DNA of 64,000 bases from Pollutimonas sp035515055 (GCA_035515055.1 DATJBV010000077.1:62001-126000), one strand, 5' to 3'; shown: positions 27,399-37,341, counted from the stretch's first letter. Numbers and translations are program-made. Notes: generated from the letters alone by a model not told the origin.

Positions 27399-28055
27399 AT
27401 GCGACTGATTCTGCTCGGCCCGCCCGGCGCGGGTAAAGGCACCCAGGCGGCATTCATCACCGAAAAATTTGGTATTCCGCAAATTTCCACGGGTGACATG
27501 CTGCGCGCCGCTGTCAAGGCCCAGACCCCTTTAGGCCTTGAAGCCAAGAAAATCATGGATACCGGCGGACTTGTTTCCGACGAGATCATCATTGGGTTGG
27601 TACGCGACCGCCTGCAGCAACCAGACTGCCAGCATGGTTATCTCTTCGACGGATTTCCCCGTACGATTCCACAGGCCGACGCCTTGAAGAATGCGGGAAT
27701 ACCGCTGGACTTCGTTGTCGAAATCGTCGTCCCGGAAGAGAACATCATCGAGCGCATGAGCGGCCGGCGGGTGCATCCCGCCAGCGGACGCAGCTATCAC
27801 ACCAAGTTCAATCCGCCCAAGACGTCCGACATCGACGACCTGACGGGCGACCCGCTGGTGCAGCGCGACGATGACCGCGAAGAAACCGTGCGCCATCGCC
27901 TTACCGTTTATCGCGAGCAAACGCGGCCCTTGGTCGACTATTACTCGCACTGGGCACAATCGGGTTCGCAGGACGCGCCTGTTTACCGCCAGATATCCGG
28001 CCTGGGCAGCGTCGACGAGATAAAATCCCGCGTCTTTCAGGCTCTAGAGGCCTGA
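27399..28055 (+). CDS. adk: Adenylate kinase
   Basis: Interconverts AMP and ATP with two ADP. At 218 residues it has the P-loop GPPGAGKGTQA, the AMP-binding ISTGDMLRAA, FDGFPRTIPQA, and a long-form LID domain (GRRVHPASGRSYH) without the zinc cysteines. The ATG at 27399 follows CAGGAG. The longer frame to 27351 has no support. Confidence 0.97.
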   Translation: MRLILLGPPGAGKGTQAAFITEKFGIPQISTGDMLRAAVKAQTPLGLEAKKIMDTGGLVSDEIIIGLVRDRLQQPDCQHGYLFDGFPRTIPQADALKNAGIPLDFVVEIVVPEENIIERMSGRRVHPASGRSYHTKFNPPKTSDIDDLTGDPLVQRDDDREETVRHRLTVYREQTRPLVDYYSHWAQSGSQDAPVYRQISGLGSVDEIKSRVFQALEA

Positions 28056-28140
28056 AGCCGTTCGTTCAAAGTTCGTGGGGCAGGGTATGCCGGCAAGGCG
28101 TGTCCCGCCCCGTACCACTATTCAATTCTTAGAGATACAC

Positions 28141-28899
28141 ATGGAAATCAAGGATAAAGTCTTTCTTATCACAGGTGGCGCTTCAGGTCTTGGCGCCGGC
28201 ACGGCGCGCATGCTGGTTGCCGAAGGCGCAAGCGTGGTGTTGGCCGACGTACAGGACGAGTTGGGCGAAGCCCTGGCTGCCGAACTGGGCCAGACCTATG
28301 TCCATTGCGATGTTACACAAGAGGCCGACGGCCAAGCGGCAGTTGCAGCCGCCCAGAAGGCCGGCGCTCTATTCGGCCTGATCAACTGTGCCGGCATTGC
28401 GCCCGCATCGCGCACCGTTGGCCGCAACGGCCCCCACGCGCTCGACCTGTTCCAGAAAGTCATCATGATCAATCTGGTAGGCACATTCAATATGACGCGT
28501 CTGGCAGCCGCCGCCATGAGCGAGAACACGCCTGTATCCACCGGAGAGCGCGGCGTCATCATCAACACCGCCTCCGTCGCCGCCTATGATGGCCAGATTG
28601 GCCAGGCAGCCTATGCCGCTTCCAAGGCCGGTATTGTCGGCATGACCCTGCCCGTGGCTCGCGACCTGTCGAAGTCGGGCATTCGCTGCGTTACCATCGC
28701 CCCCGGCATCTTCGGCACGCCCATGATGTTCGGCATGCCACAGGAAGTGCAGGATTCGCTGGCAGCCAGCATCCCGTTCCCATCGCGCCTTGGCCGTCCG
28801 GATGATTATGCCAAATTGGTAAACAGCGTCATCACGAACGAAATGCTCAATGGCGAAACCATCCGGCTGGACGGCGCCATTCGCCTGGCTCCGAAGTAA
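28141..28899 (+). CDS. Short-chain dehydrogenase, 3-hydroxyacyl-CoA dehydrogenase type 2-like
   Basis: Classical SDR of 252 residues. It has the NAD-binding TGGASGLGAG, the NCAGIAP loop, a catalytic Ser region (INTASVAA) and YAASKAG with the catalytic Tyr and Lys. LADVQDE after the second strand suggests NAD preference. The pattern PGIFGTPMMFGMPQEVQDSLAASIPFP resembles human HSD17B10-type 3-hydroxyacyl-CoA dehydrogenases of fatty-acid or isoleucine breakdown. The substrate is inferred. It lies between adk and murJ, 12 bp before the latter. Confidence 0.85.
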   Translation: MEIKDKVFLITGGASGLGAGTARMLVAEGASVVLADVQDELGEALAAELGQTYVHCDVTQEADGQAAVAAAQKAGALFGLINCAGIAPASRTVGRNGPHALDLFQKVIMINLVGTFNMTRLAAAAMSENTPVSTGERGVIINTASVAAYDGQIGQAAYAASKAGIVGMTLPVARDLSKSGIRCVTIAPGIFGTPMMFGMPQEVQDSLAASIPFPSRLGRPDDYAKLVNSVITNEMLNGETIRLDGAIRLAPK

Positions 28900-28911
28900 T
28901 TCAGCCTTTCC

Positions 28912-30468
28912 ATGAGTTTGCTCCGGTCGGCCGCCACGGTCAGCAGCTTCACCCTCTTTTCCCGCATAACAGGGTTGGTCCGTGATGTTCTGATCGCCGG
29001 CGCCTTCGGCGCCGGACCATTGACCGATGCATTTTGGGTGGCGTTTCGCATACCCAATCTGCTGCGCCGCCTGTTTGCGGAAGGCGCGTTTTCGCAAGCG
29101 TTCGTGCCTATACTCGGGCACGTACGCAATACGCGGCCAGCGGAAGACGTTCGAATTCTCCTGGACCGCGTTGCCCTTGTACTGACCTTTGCCCTCATGA
29201 TCATCACCCTGGCTGGCATGCTGGCCACGCCTTGGGTGGTAAGCGCAATGGCCAGCGGGATGCGCGCCGCCGCGCGCGAGGCCGAGTTCGATGCCGCGGT
29301 ATGGATGACGCGGCTGATGTTTCCCTATATCATCTGCATGTCGCTTGTGGCCTTCGCTTCGGGCGTGCTCAATACGTGGAGCCGGTTCGCCATACCGGCG
29401 TTCACCCCCGTCCTCCTCAATATCGCCATGATCGGCGCCAGCCTATTCCTGACGCCTTATTTCGACACCCCTATTTATGCGTTGGCTGTCGGCGTCATGG
29501 CCGGCGGTATTGCGCAGCTGCTGGCGCAATGGCTCGCACTCGCGCGGCTGGGCCTGCTGCCACGTTATTCGCTGCGCCTGGGCCAGGCCTGGAACGACCC
29601 CACCGTGCGACGCATCATGCGTCAAATGGCTCCGGCCATTCTTGGCGTTTCCGTCGCCCAGATATCACTATTGATCAACACGAATATTGCCACGTGGCTC
29701 AGGCCCGGCAGTGTCACATGGCTCTCCTTTGCCGACCGGCTGATGGAATTTCCCACGGCGCTGCTGGGCATTGCCTTGGGAACGGTGTTATTGCCCAGCC
29801 TTTCGGCGGCTCATGCGCGCGACGATCATGGCGCCTATAGCGCCCTCCTTGATTGGGGATTGCGCCTGGTTCTGCTGCTTGGCCTGCCCGCGGCGATCGG
29901 CCTGGCCCTGCTTTCGGACGGACTCGTGGCAACACTGTTCAACTATGGCGCGTTCACCGGACACGACGTCATGCAAACACGCATGGCCGTCATGGCGTAT
30001 TCGGCCGGCCTGATCGGCTTGCTTGCCATCAAGATCCTGGCGCCGGGCTTCTACGCCAAGCAAGATATCCGCACGCCTGTGAAGATCGCCATTTTCGTCC
30101 TGGTACTGACTCAACTGTTCAACCTGGTCTTTGTTCCGCGCTACGCCCATGCCGGACTCGCCTTGTCGATAGGGCTGGGGGCCACCGTCAACGCCCTGCT
30201 CCTGGTCGTGCTCTTGCAACGCCGGAAACTATATGCACCCGCACCGGGGTGGATACGCTTCGTCTTACGGCTAGTTCCCGCGCTGTCGGTCCTGGCGGGG
30301 GTGCTATGGTTGGCCGGCCAGTCTCTGGACTGGATCGCCTTGGGCGCCACTCCCTGGGTGCGAGTGCTATGGCTGGGCGGCCTGATAACGGCCGCCGGAG
30401 CCGCGTATTTCATCGCTCTTCTCATCTGCGGCTTTCGCCCGTCCGACTTTACACGGCGACGCAGATAA
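28912..30468 (+). CDS. murJ: Lipid II flippase MurJ
   Basis: Inner-membrane MOP-superfamily flippase that moves lipid II for peptidoglycan synthesis. The 518-residue protein has about fourteen hydrophobic segments and the MurJ start FTLFSRITGLVRDVLIAGAFG. PNLLRRLFAEGAFSQAFVP and IKILAPGFYAKQDIRTPVKIAI are also present. The gene order murJ-rpsT is common in betaproteobacteria. Confidence 0.96.
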   Translation: MSLLRSAATVSSFTLFSRITGLVRDVLIAGAFGAGPLTDAFWVAFRIPNLLRRLFAEGAFSQAFVPILGHVRNTRPAEDVRILLDRVALVLTFALMIITLAGMLATPWVVSAMASGMRAAAREAEFDAAVWMTRLMFPYIICMSLVAFASGVLNTWSRFAIPAFTPVLLNIAMIGASLFLTPYFDTPIYALAVGVMAGGIAQLLAQWLALARLGLLPRYSLRLGQAWNDPTVRRIMRQMAPAILGVSVAQISLLINTNIATWLRPGSVTWLSFADRLMEFPTALLGIALGTVLLPSLSAAHARDDHGAYSALLDWGLRLVLLLGLPAAIGLALLSDGLVATLFNYGAFTGHDVMQTRMAVMAYSAGLIGLLAIKILAPGFYAKQDIRTPVKIAIFVLVLTQLFNLVFVPRYAHAGLALSIGLGATVNALLLVVLLQRRKLYAPAPGWIRFVLRLVPALSVLAGVLWLAGQSLDWIALGATPWVRVLWLGGLITAAGAAYFIALLICGFRPSDFTRRRR

Positions 30469-30541
30469 GCTAGAATAGCCGTCTTTGCCCATTAAACCTT
30501 TAACAGATCTGTCAGATCTTATACACCGGATACGAACGACT

Positions 30542-30805
30542 ATGGCCAATACCGCCCAAGCCCGTAAACGTGCTCGCCAATCGGTAGAGCGCAACAAACA
30601 CAATTCCAGCCTGCGCTCCATGCTTCGCACGTCGATTAAACGCGTGCGTCAAGCTATCGACGCCGGCGACAAGGCAGCCGCTACTGAAGTCTTCATCAAG
30701 ACCACCAGCATGATCGACCGCATTGCCGACAAGAACATCATTCATAAAAACAAGGCGGCCCGCCATAAAAGCCGTCTTGCCGCTGCGGTGAAAGCCCTGG
30801 CCTGA
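30542..30805 (+). CDS. rpsT: 30S ribosomal protein S20
   Basis: Primary 16S rRNA-binding protein, 87 residues, basic and helical, with the family start MANTAQARKRARQ, then RSMLRTSIKRVR, and the C-terminal IHKNKAARHKSRLAAAVKAL. The ATG at 30542 is chosen over the open frame from 30485 because of family length. A strong terminator follows. Confidence 0.97.
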   Translation: MANTAQARKRARQSVERNKHNSSLRSMLRTSIKRVRQAIDAGDKAAATEVFIKTTSMIDRIADKNIIHKNKAARHKSRLAAAVKALA

Positions 30806-30861
30806 ACGCTGTAATGGTTTAGTCGGCAAAAAGCATGGCACGAGCTCTGCTCGCGCCAAAT

Positions 30862-30897
30862 AAAAAAGGAACGTGTCCGACACGTTCCTTTTTTTTG
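30862..30897 (+). terminator. Rho-independent terminator after rpsT
   Basis: AGGAACGTGT (30867-30876) and ACACGTTCCT (30880-30889) form a perfect 10-bp stem around CCG, with an A-run before it and a T-run after it. It could work on either strand, but only rpsT ends here. Confidence 0.9.
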
Positions 30898-30967
30898 TTA
30901 TATGCATGCTGCGGTATAGTTCAGGCTCAAAGAATAAATAACAATCCGCTAACGAGGCAACTGAACC

Positions 30968-31927
30968 ATGAACCGCTCCAAACCCACGCTACTGCAACTG
31001 CTCCCCTTCCCGTTTCCTGAAGCGCAAGAACGCCTGAAGCAGCACTTCGACGTTATCGAACTGTGGACGGAACCAGACCCCGATGGCGTGATTGCCGCCA
31101 GGGCCAACGATATCGTCGCCCTGGTAACTCATGCCCTGATGAACACGCGCGCCGACCTCATCGACCGGCTGCCCCGGCTCCAAGTCATTTGCAGCAATGG
31201 GGTCGGTTACGACGGCATAGACGTGAAACACGCGCAAGCCAAGGGAATACAGGTCAGCAACACACCAGAGGTGCTGAATGACTGCGTCGCCGATCATGCA
31301 ATGGGATTGCTCCTGGCGACCGCAAGAAGGCTGGGCCATGCCGAACGCTATGTAAGAGCCGGGCTATGGGGCGGCAATACGCCCTTTCCGCTGGGCGTGA
31401 AAGTTAGTCACAAGAAAATGGGAATTGTCGGGTTGGGACGCATTGGCCTGGCCATTGCGCAGCGTGCGCGCGGCTTCGACATGGAAGTGCGCTACCACAA
31501 TCGCCACGAACGAAACGATGTCGACATGGGTTACGAAGCGTCGCTGACCGCGTTGGCGGAATGGGCGGATTTCCTGGTGGTGGCCACCGTGGGCGGCGCG
31601 ACTACGCGCCACCTGATCAACGAAAACGTACTGAACGCCTTGGGCCCCGATGGAACTCTGATCAATATTGCCCGCGGCTCGGTCGTCGACGAGGCGGCAA
31701 TGGTGCGCGCGTTGGTGGAGGGACGACTGGGCGGCGCGGGGCTCGACGTCTATGACGCCGAACCGTCGGTACCCGACGCCCTGAAGTCTTTGGATAACGT
31801 CGTGATAGTGCCGCACATTGCCAGCGCCACCACTGAAACCCGTCGTGCAATGGCCGATCTTGTCGTGACCAATGCCGAATCGTTCATCAAAACGGGCAAG
31901 CTGCTAACCCCTATTGCGGCACTTTAG
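30968..31927 (+). CDS. D-2-hydroxyacid dehydrogenase family protein (glyoxylate/hydroxypyruvate reductase-like)
   Basis: NAD(P)-dependent reductase of 319 residues. Visible motifs are SNGVGYDGIDV, TPEVLNDCVADHAMGLLL, the Rossmann GIVGLGRIGLAIAQ, a nucleotide-specificity loop HNRHER that favours NADPH, LINIARGSVVDEAA with the catalytic Arg, DVYDAEP with the Glu, and VIVPHIASAT with the His. This fits GhrB-like 2-ketoacid reductases, but the exact substrate is open. It has its own upstream region after the rpsT terminator and converges on the DUF3579 gene. Confidence 0.88.
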   Translation: MNRSKPTLLQLLPFPFPEAQERLKQHFDVIELWTEPDPDGVIAARANDIVALVTHALMNTRADLIDRLPRLQVICSNGVGYDGIDVKHAQAKGIQVSNTPEVLNDCVADHAMGLLLATARRLGHAERYVRAGLWGGNTPFPLGVKVSHKKMGIVGLGRIGLAIAQRARGFDMEVRYHNRHERNDVDMGYEASLTALAEWADFLVVATVGGATTRHLINENVLNALGPDGTLINIARGSVVDEAAMVRALVEGRLGGAGLDVYDAEPSVPDALKSLDNVVIVPHIASATTETRRAMADLVVTNAESFIKTGKLLTPIAAL

Positions 31928-31933
31928 TGCAAG

Positions 31934-32242
31934 TTAGCGCGCCAAGGGCAGGCGCGCTTCTTGTTCAGTCACCTTGAGGTTGTTGTCTTTCGCGAAGTCT
32001 CCGACGAACTTCCACGCCAGCGGTTCTAGCTGGCGCAAGCGCTGGTCGACCACGACGCAGCGTATGCCGTCGACCACAATGGGGACTACGTAAGGCGAGT
32101 AGGTGAGGTGGCCTCCGGTGGAACCGGCAGGACGAAACTGCGACATTACACCGGCCAGGCGCTCAGCCCAATCACTCGGGCGGAAACGCTTGCCTTCGTG
32201 TGTGAGGCCATGAATTACTAATTGCTGCACAAGATGTGTCAT
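31934..32242 (-). CDS. DUF3579 domain protein
   Basis: 102-residue soluble protein of unknown function, with LVIHGLTHEGKRFRPSDWAERLAG, YSPYVVPIVVDGIRCVVVD and LAWKFVGDFAKDNNLKV. The family is largely confined to betaproteobacteria and typically lies divergently next to argF, as here. The ATG at 32242 is used; the frame extends to 32437 but would run under the argF promoter. Confidence 0.85.
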   Translation of the reverse strand: MTHLVQQLVIHGLTHEGKRFRPSDWAERLAGVMSQFRPAGSTGGHLTYSPYVVPIVVDGIRCVVVDQRLRQLEPLAWKFVGDFAKDNNLKVTEQEARLPLAR

Positions 32243-32445
32243 AGACTTCCGCGGACAAATCGTACCCATTCCAGGTGTACCAAACTTTCCCTGCGCCGCG
32301 AATTGTATCTGATCGTCGGCCAAGCGGCCTATTAACCCTACAGCCGCGGCCCCGGGCGGGCGCTTGGCCAACAGTGACAGCCGTATTGCCGTTTTGCCCA
32401 GAGCCTTCATGCAGGGTAAGATGGCTCTTTTACACAAGGCTTACT

Positions 32446-33387
32446 ATGTCTGACGTCCCACCACAAGCAGGTCCGCTACGGCATTTTCTACAATTTCGCG
32501 ACTTTTCCAAAGCTGAAATCCAGTATGTGCTGGACCGCGCCCGCCTTATAAAGAATAAATTCAAACGCTACGAGGCGCACCACACTTTGCATGACCGCAA
32601 TCTGGCGATGGTCTTCGAAAAGGCCAGTACGCGCACGCGCGTGTCGTTCGAAGCGGGAATGTACCAACTTGGCGGTTCAGTCATACATCTTACCACTAGC
32701 GATTCGCAGCTCGGCCGCTCCGAACCCATCGAAGACACCGCACGCGTGGTTTCCCGCATGGTCGACCTCGTCATGATCCGCACGTTCGAGCAGACGCGTA
32801 TCGAACGCTTTGCCGCTCACTCGCGCGTGCCGGTCATCAACGGCCTGACCAACGAATTTCATCCCTGCCAAATCCTTGCCGATATCTTCACGTTCATCGA
32901 GCACCAGGGTCCCATCGCCGGGAAGACGGTCGCCTGGATAGGCGACGGCAACAATATGGCCTACACATGGCTGCAGGCCGCCGAGATCCTCGGGTTCACA
33001 CTGCATGTATCGGCGCCGGCCGGCTACGAACTCGACCCTGCCCGCATAGGCACGCCGGCACCGTCGGTACTGCGCGAGTTCACCGATCCCATGCGTGCCT
33101 GCGACGGCGCACACCTGGTAACGACCGACGTTTGGACCAGCATGGGGTATGAAGCCGAAAATGAAGAACGCCGGCAGGCCTTTGCCGACTGGTGTGTTGA
33201 TGCCGAAATGATGGCCGTGGCTGATCCGGCCGCCATCTTCATGCACTGCCTGCCCGCCCATCGAGGCGAGGAAGTCACGGGCGACGTGATCGACGGCCCC
33301 CAAAGCGTGGTCTGGGACGAAGCGGAAAACCGCTTGCATGTGCAAAAGGCGTTGATGGAATTCCTGCTGCTGGGTCGCCTGGACTGA
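32446..33387 (+). CDS. argF: Ornithine carbamoyltransferase
   Basis: Makes citrulline from ornithine and carbamoyl phosphate. The 313-residue protein has carbamoyl-phosphate sites STRTRVSFE and HPCQ, ornithine-binding DVWTSMG, and the catalytic HCLPAHRGEEVT. The ATG at 32446 gives the family start and follows a short A/C-rich leader; the frame open from 32275 is spurious. It is convergent with argG, the next pathway enzyme. Confidence 0.97.
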   Translation: MSDVPPQAGPLRHFLQFRDFSKAEIQYVLDRARLIKNKFKRYEAHHTLHDRNLAMVFEKASTRTRVSFEAGMYQLGGSVIHLTTSDSQLGRSEPIEDTARVVSRMVDLVMIRTFEQTRIERFAAHSRVPVINGLTNEFHPCQILADIFTFIEHQGPIAGKTVAWIGDGNNMAYTWLQAAEILGFTLHVSAPAGYELDPARIGTPAPSVLREFTDPMRACDGAHLVTTDVWTSMGYEAENEERRQAFADWCVDAEMMAVADPAAIFMHCLPAHRGEEVTGDVIDGPQSVVWDEAENRLHVQKALMEFLLLGRLD

Positions 33388-33397
33388 ACTACCGGTC

Positions 33398-33420
33398 ACG
33401 CCGGGCATTCCACCCGGCGT
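33398..33420. terminator. Hairpin between convergent argF and argG
   Basis: ACGCCGGG (33398-33405) and CCCGGCGT (33413-33420) form a perfect 8-bp stem around a seven-base loop, exactly in the 47-bp gap between the two stop codons. There is no T-run, so it is a weak or bidirectional 3' hairpin at best. Confidence 0.5.
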
Positions 33421-33434
33421 CCTACCACCATGCG

Positions 33435-34781
33435 TCAGTCTTGCTTATTGCCGCTGCTATCTTTCAGCTGGGGCAATGCCGAACCGCCCGCTGGGGCCAA
33501 TAGCCCCGCCTTTACGTAGGTAAACAGCTTTTCGCGCGTATCGATGATGTCGAGGTTGCGCATGGTGAGCTGACCGATACGGTCGCGCGGCGAAAACATG
33601 GATTCGCCCTTTTCCATCGTCAGGCGTTCGGGCTTGTACGTAAGGTTGTCAGAACGCGTGTCCAGTATGGAATAGTCGTTACCCCGACGCAATTCCAATG
33701 TGACGTCGCCGGTGATGGCGCGCGCAACCCAGCGCTGCGCCGTCTCGCGCAGCATGATGGACTGCGAATCGAACCAACGCCCTTGATACAACAGCCTGCC
33801 CAGCTTGCGGCCGTTGTCCCGATATTGCTCGATGGTGTCTTCGTTATGTATGCCGGTAACCAGGCGCTCGTACGCAATATATAGCAGCGCAAGGCCCGGG
33901 GCTTCGTAGATGCCGCGGCTCTTGGCTTCAATGATGCGGTTCTCGATCTGGTCGCTCATGCCCAGCCCATGACGTCCACCGATGCGATTGGCTTCCAGCA
34001 ACAGTTCAACGGGGTCGGCGTATTCGATACCATTCAGGGCGACCGGCTGTCCCTCTTCGAAGCGGACGGTGACTTCTTCCGCCTTGACCGCAACGTCGTC
34101 ACGCCAGAACGCGACACCCATGATGGGCTGCACGATCTTGATGCCCGAATTCAGGAATTCCAGGTCCTTGGCTTCATGCGTTGCGCCCAGCATATTGGAG
34201 TCGGTCGAATACGCCTTCTCGGACGACATTTTGTAGTCGAATCCCGCCTGTCGCATGTATTCGGACATTTCCGAACGCCCGCCGAGTTCATCGATGAAAG
34301 CCTGGTCCAGCCATGGCTTGTAGATCTTCAGCTCCGGATTGGTCAGCAAACCATAGCGATAGAAACGCTCGATATCGTTACCTTTATACGTGCTGCCGTC
34401 GCCCCAAATGTTGACATTGTCTTCTTTCATGGCGGCGACCAGCATCGTACCGGTAACGGCGCGGCCGATAGGCGTGGTGTTGAAGTAGGTGACGCCCGCC
34501 GTCGAGATATGGAAGGCGCCGCACTGCAGCGCGGCGATGCCTTCGGCCACCAATTGAGACCGGCAATCGATCAAACGTGCGTCTTCGGCGCCGTACTGCA
34601 TGGCCTTGCGGGGGATCTCGTTATAGTCTGGCTCGTCTGGCTGACCGAGGTTGGCCGTATACGCGTAAGGAATGGCGCCTTTATTGCGCATCCAGAGCAA
34701 TGCCGCGCTGGTATCCAGGCCGCCGGAAAATGCAATACCGACCTTCTGGCCGGTGGGGACGTCTTCAAGTATGGTTGTCAT
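33435..34781 (-). CDS. argG: Argininosuccinate synthase
   Basis: Condenses citrulline and aspartate with ATP. The 448-residue protein is of the longer E. coli-like type, starting with GQKVGIAFSGGLDTSAALLWM (ATP pyrophosphatase loop SGGLDTS). YAYTANLGQPDE, GNDIERFYRYG and FLNSGIKIVQPIMG are also visible. It lies 40 bp downstream of a small membrane-protein gene and convergent with argF. Confidence 0.97.
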   Translation of the reverse strand: MTTILEDVPTGQKVGIAFSGGLDTSAALLWMRNKGAIPYAYTANLGQPDEPDYNEIPRKAMQYGAEDARLIDCRSQLVAEGIAALQCGAFHISTAGVTYFNTTPIGRAVTGTMLVAAMKEDNVNIWGDGSTYKGNDIERFYRYGLLTNPELKIYKPWLDQAFIDELGGRSEMSEYMRQAGFDYKMSSEKAYSTDSNMLGATHEAKDLEFLNSGIKIVQPIMGVAFWRDDVAVKAEEVTVRFEEGQPVALNGIEYADPVELLLEANRIGGRHGLGMSDQIENRIIEAKSRGIYEAPGLALLYIAYERLVTGIHNEDTIEQYRDNGRKLGRLLYQGRWFDSQSIMLRETAQRWVARAITGDVTLELRRGNDYSILDTRSDNLTYKPERLTMEKGESMFSPRDRIGQLTMRNLDIIDTREKLFTYVKAGLLAPAGGSALPQLKDSSGNKQD

Positions 34782-34821
34782 TGTTGGACTAATGCCTTGG
34801 AATGATTCGACTAACCAGGCA

Positions 34822-35172
34822 TTATATCCTTGACCTCGGCGAGCCTGCTGGAGAGTCCGCGTCCGGCAAGGGATACGCGTCAGCGACGTAGGCAGGTCCT
34901 TTCATGACCCTGACGATGATCGCGTAGATCGTCACGGTAATGACCACATTGCAATGCAGGAGAAACATGCCCAGGGCGAGCATGTCTATTTGGTCTATGT
35001 AGCTTGCAATGGCGGCTTGGGCATCGGTCCAGGCAACAAGGCGAGCGACGAGCGATGGAAGACACAACGCCAAGGCGCCCCCTAGCAAGACGCGCGGCAT
35101 GCACCGTAGCACCTGGCGCTCCAGCCCCGGCGGACTCTTCACAAATCCTGGCAGTTTCTTCAGGAAGGACAT
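34822..35172 (-). CDS. Small membrane protein of unknown function
   Basis: 116 residues, not recognised. A basic N-terminus is followed by two hydrophobic segments (VLLGGALALCLPSLVARLVAW and MLALGMFLLHCNVVITVTIYAIIV) and a Pro/Asp/Ser-rich cytoplasmic or periplasmic tail. GAGGAA stands before two in-frame ATGs. The second (35172) has the better spacing, so I chose it over 35178. It precedes argG on the same strand and could share its transcript. Confidence 0.6.
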   Translation of the reverse strand: MSFLKKLPGFVKSPPGLERQVLRCMPRVLLGGALALCLPSLVARLVAWTDAQAAIASYIDQIDMLALGMFLLHCNVVITVTIYAIIVRVMKGPAYVADAYPLPDADSPAGSPRSRI

Positions 35173-35327
35173 TTGCATTTCCTCAGCGCCAGCGAGTGAC
35201 TGGTATCACCTGCTTGCAGCACACGCCATGCCCGGTAACCTTCCTCTCTTAGACCGGAAAGTATTGAAATAAATCAATCGGAAACCCTTCCACATCGACT
35301 TGGAAATGATAAAATTTAATTTCCAGT

Positions 35328-35403
<76 letters not shown>

Positions 35404-35411
35404 AAATTTCA

Positions 35412-35443
35412 AATCCCAACCTTAATCGGTTGGGATTTTTTTT
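35412..35443 (+). terminator. Rho-independent terminator of tRNA-Ala
   Basis: AATCCCAACC (35412-35421) and GGTTGGGATT (35428-35437) form a perfect 10-bp stem around a six-base loop, followed by a T-run. It starts nine bases after the CCA end of the tRNA. Confidence 0.92.
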
Positions 35444-35538
35444 GGTTCTTCGTACCAAGCGTTTTGTCACGTTTAGTGTCATTAGCCGGTTACACTGTCG
35501 CCCCTCCCAAGGATCCCGATGCACAACCGGAGCAATGA

Positions 35539-37341
35539 ATGAAGTGTTGGTCGATAGGAGCTGCTACGTCGCAAGCTATGGCATTGATATTGACGACTCG
35601 CTCGCGCTTGGTTGACAGAAGCCTCATCATTTGCTTGACATGCGTCGTTGCTTCGATCGTGGGATTGTGTCTTAGTCCTGACGTCGCCGCACAGGATTTG
35701 ATCGTTTCGCGTACCGTTCTTGAAGATAAAGGTGGCGCTCGCACAATTGCCGATGTGACCGGGCAACAGTTCAACCCTATAGGGGCAATAATGTCCGAGG
35801 GCTATTCCGACTCTGCATATTGGCTGCGCTTACAGGTGCGTGCCCCCTCTGTGGGAAATGAAGTTGTGCTGCACATTGGCCCCGCCTTGCTTGATGAAGT
35901 GCGTCTATACGAGGCGGGAGAACGCGACCCGAAAGAATGGATCACTCGCGTTACCGGCGACCGCTATGTTTATGAAGACCGGGACCGCAAAGATATTGCA
36001 CTCGGCTTCGTTGTTAATGTAACGAAACCGGAGCAAACCTTCTACCTGCGAATAAAGACGACCAGTGCGTCACAAATCACAGTACAAGGCTTAGAGCCGG
36101 CCCATGCCGATCGAAAACTGCAACACTCCAAGCTCTTCCGAAACATTTTCATTGGACTCATGCTGTGGGCGCTGGTGTGGGCCATAGACCATTACATAGT
36201 TGGGCGCGAGCCAATTGTTGGATTCTTCGCCCTTTATCAAGGCATATCCATTCTCTATGGTCTTGGCGTCACAGGAAATTTGGCTCCTCTTGCCCCCCAT
36301 GCCTTTCCGCAACTGGCCGATTTGCTAACCAATATTTTGGCCTACGCCGTGCCTTTTACGTTTCTACTATTCAGCAGAGCAGTGCTCAAGCCTTATGCAT
36401 CCCCGTCGTTGCAAGGATTCACCGTCTTGCTTCTGGCTTTCCCTATTCAACTGATGGCAACGGCTCTCGGCTACACGCTAACGGCCTTGAGCATGGCGAC
36501 GTTGGTGTCTGTCGCTGCTGCCTGGTACTGTGTAATACTGGCCCTGAAAGCCACACAAGAGCACGTCCCTTCCCGAAGGCTTCTACAGACAGCGTATATC
36601 GTGACTGGTCTGATTGCCACGCTATTCGGTCTGACCGATTTCGGTTGGATCACGCTCTTTACCGTTAACGCAACGAACGGATCGATGCTGCTCACAGGAG
36701 GGGTTGTAAGTAGTGGGTTGTTTTGCATTATGTTATTTATACGCTTGCGTCAGTCACGACTGAATGCACAGCAGTCATCCGTGACGCTGGAGCTATCGCA
36801 GCGGGCCCTGGAAATCGAGCGAGCGCATAAGACCAAAGCCCAAGAGGACGCGCGCACTGACTATCTGACCGGTCTATTCAATAGGCGCCATTTTGTCGAA
36901 CTGGCTGAACATGAGCTCACACGCGCGGCACATTGCCAAGAGCCACTCTCTCTACTGATAATGGACATTGATCACTTCAAAGTAATCAATGACACGTGGG
37001 GTCACCACGGCGGCGACAAGGTGCTACGACGCGTGGCACATTTGATCAGCAATGCATTACGCGAAGGTGACATCCTTGGCCGTATTGGCGGTGAGGAGTT
37101 CGCTGCCGCGCTGATCGGCACTGACAAAGAACATGCCTTAGAAGTTGCACACCGAATACGCAGCACAGTCGAAAATACTGCGATCACGCTTTTAGGCAAC
37201 CACACTGTACACGTCACCCTTTCCATTGGGCTCACGCAATTGGGAAAGCCCGGCTGCAGCCTTGATGACTTGCTACAAGAAGCCGATAAGGCCCTATACC
37301 GCGCCAAAGACTCTGGACGCAACACAATCATGGCGACCTAA
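35539..37341 (+). CDS. 7TMR-DISM receptor diguanylate cyclase
   Basis: Membrane-bound GGDEF protein of 600 residues predicted to make cyclic di-GMP. An N-terminal signal/anchor is followed by a periplasmic 7TMR-DISMED2-type sensor (about 55-185, with SAYWLRLQV and EVVLHIGPALLDEVRLYE), then seven hydrophobic segments (about 195-410) and a short coiled coil. The GGDEF domain has TDYLTGLFNRRHF, MDIDHFKVIND and the active-site GGEEF at 517-521. An RxxD inhibitory site (REGD) lies five residues before GGEEF, so product feedback is likely. GGAG lies six bases before the ATG. It is the first gene after tRNA-Ala. Confidence 0.9.
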   Translation: MKCWSIGAATSQAMALILTTRSRLVDRSLIICLTCVVASIVGLCLSPDVAAQDLIVSRTVLEDKGGARTIADVTGQQFNPIGAIMSEGYSDSAYWLRLQVRAPSVGNEVVLHIGPALLDEVRLYEAGERDPKEWITRVTGDRYVYEDRDRKDIALGFVVNVTKPEQTFYLRIKTTSASQITVQGLEPAHADRKLQHSKLFRNIFIGLMLWALVWAIDHYIVGREPIVGFFALYQGISILYGLGVTGNLAPLAPHAFPQLADLLTNILAYAVPFTFLLFSRAVLKPYASPSLQGFTVLLLAFPIQLMATALGYTLTALSMATLVSVAAAWYCVILALKATQEHVPSRRLLQTAYIVTGLIATLFGLTDFGWITLFTVNATNGSMLLTGGVVSSGLFCIMLFIRLRQSRLNAQQSSVTLELSQRALEIERAHKTKAQEDARTDYLTGLFNRRHFVELAEHELTRAAHCQEPLSLLIMDIDHFKVINDTWGHHGGDKVLRRVAHLISNALREGDILGRIGGEEFAAALIGTDKEHALEVAHRIRSTVENTAITLLGNHTVHVTLSIGLTQLGKPGCSLDDLLQEADKALYRAKDSGRNTIMAT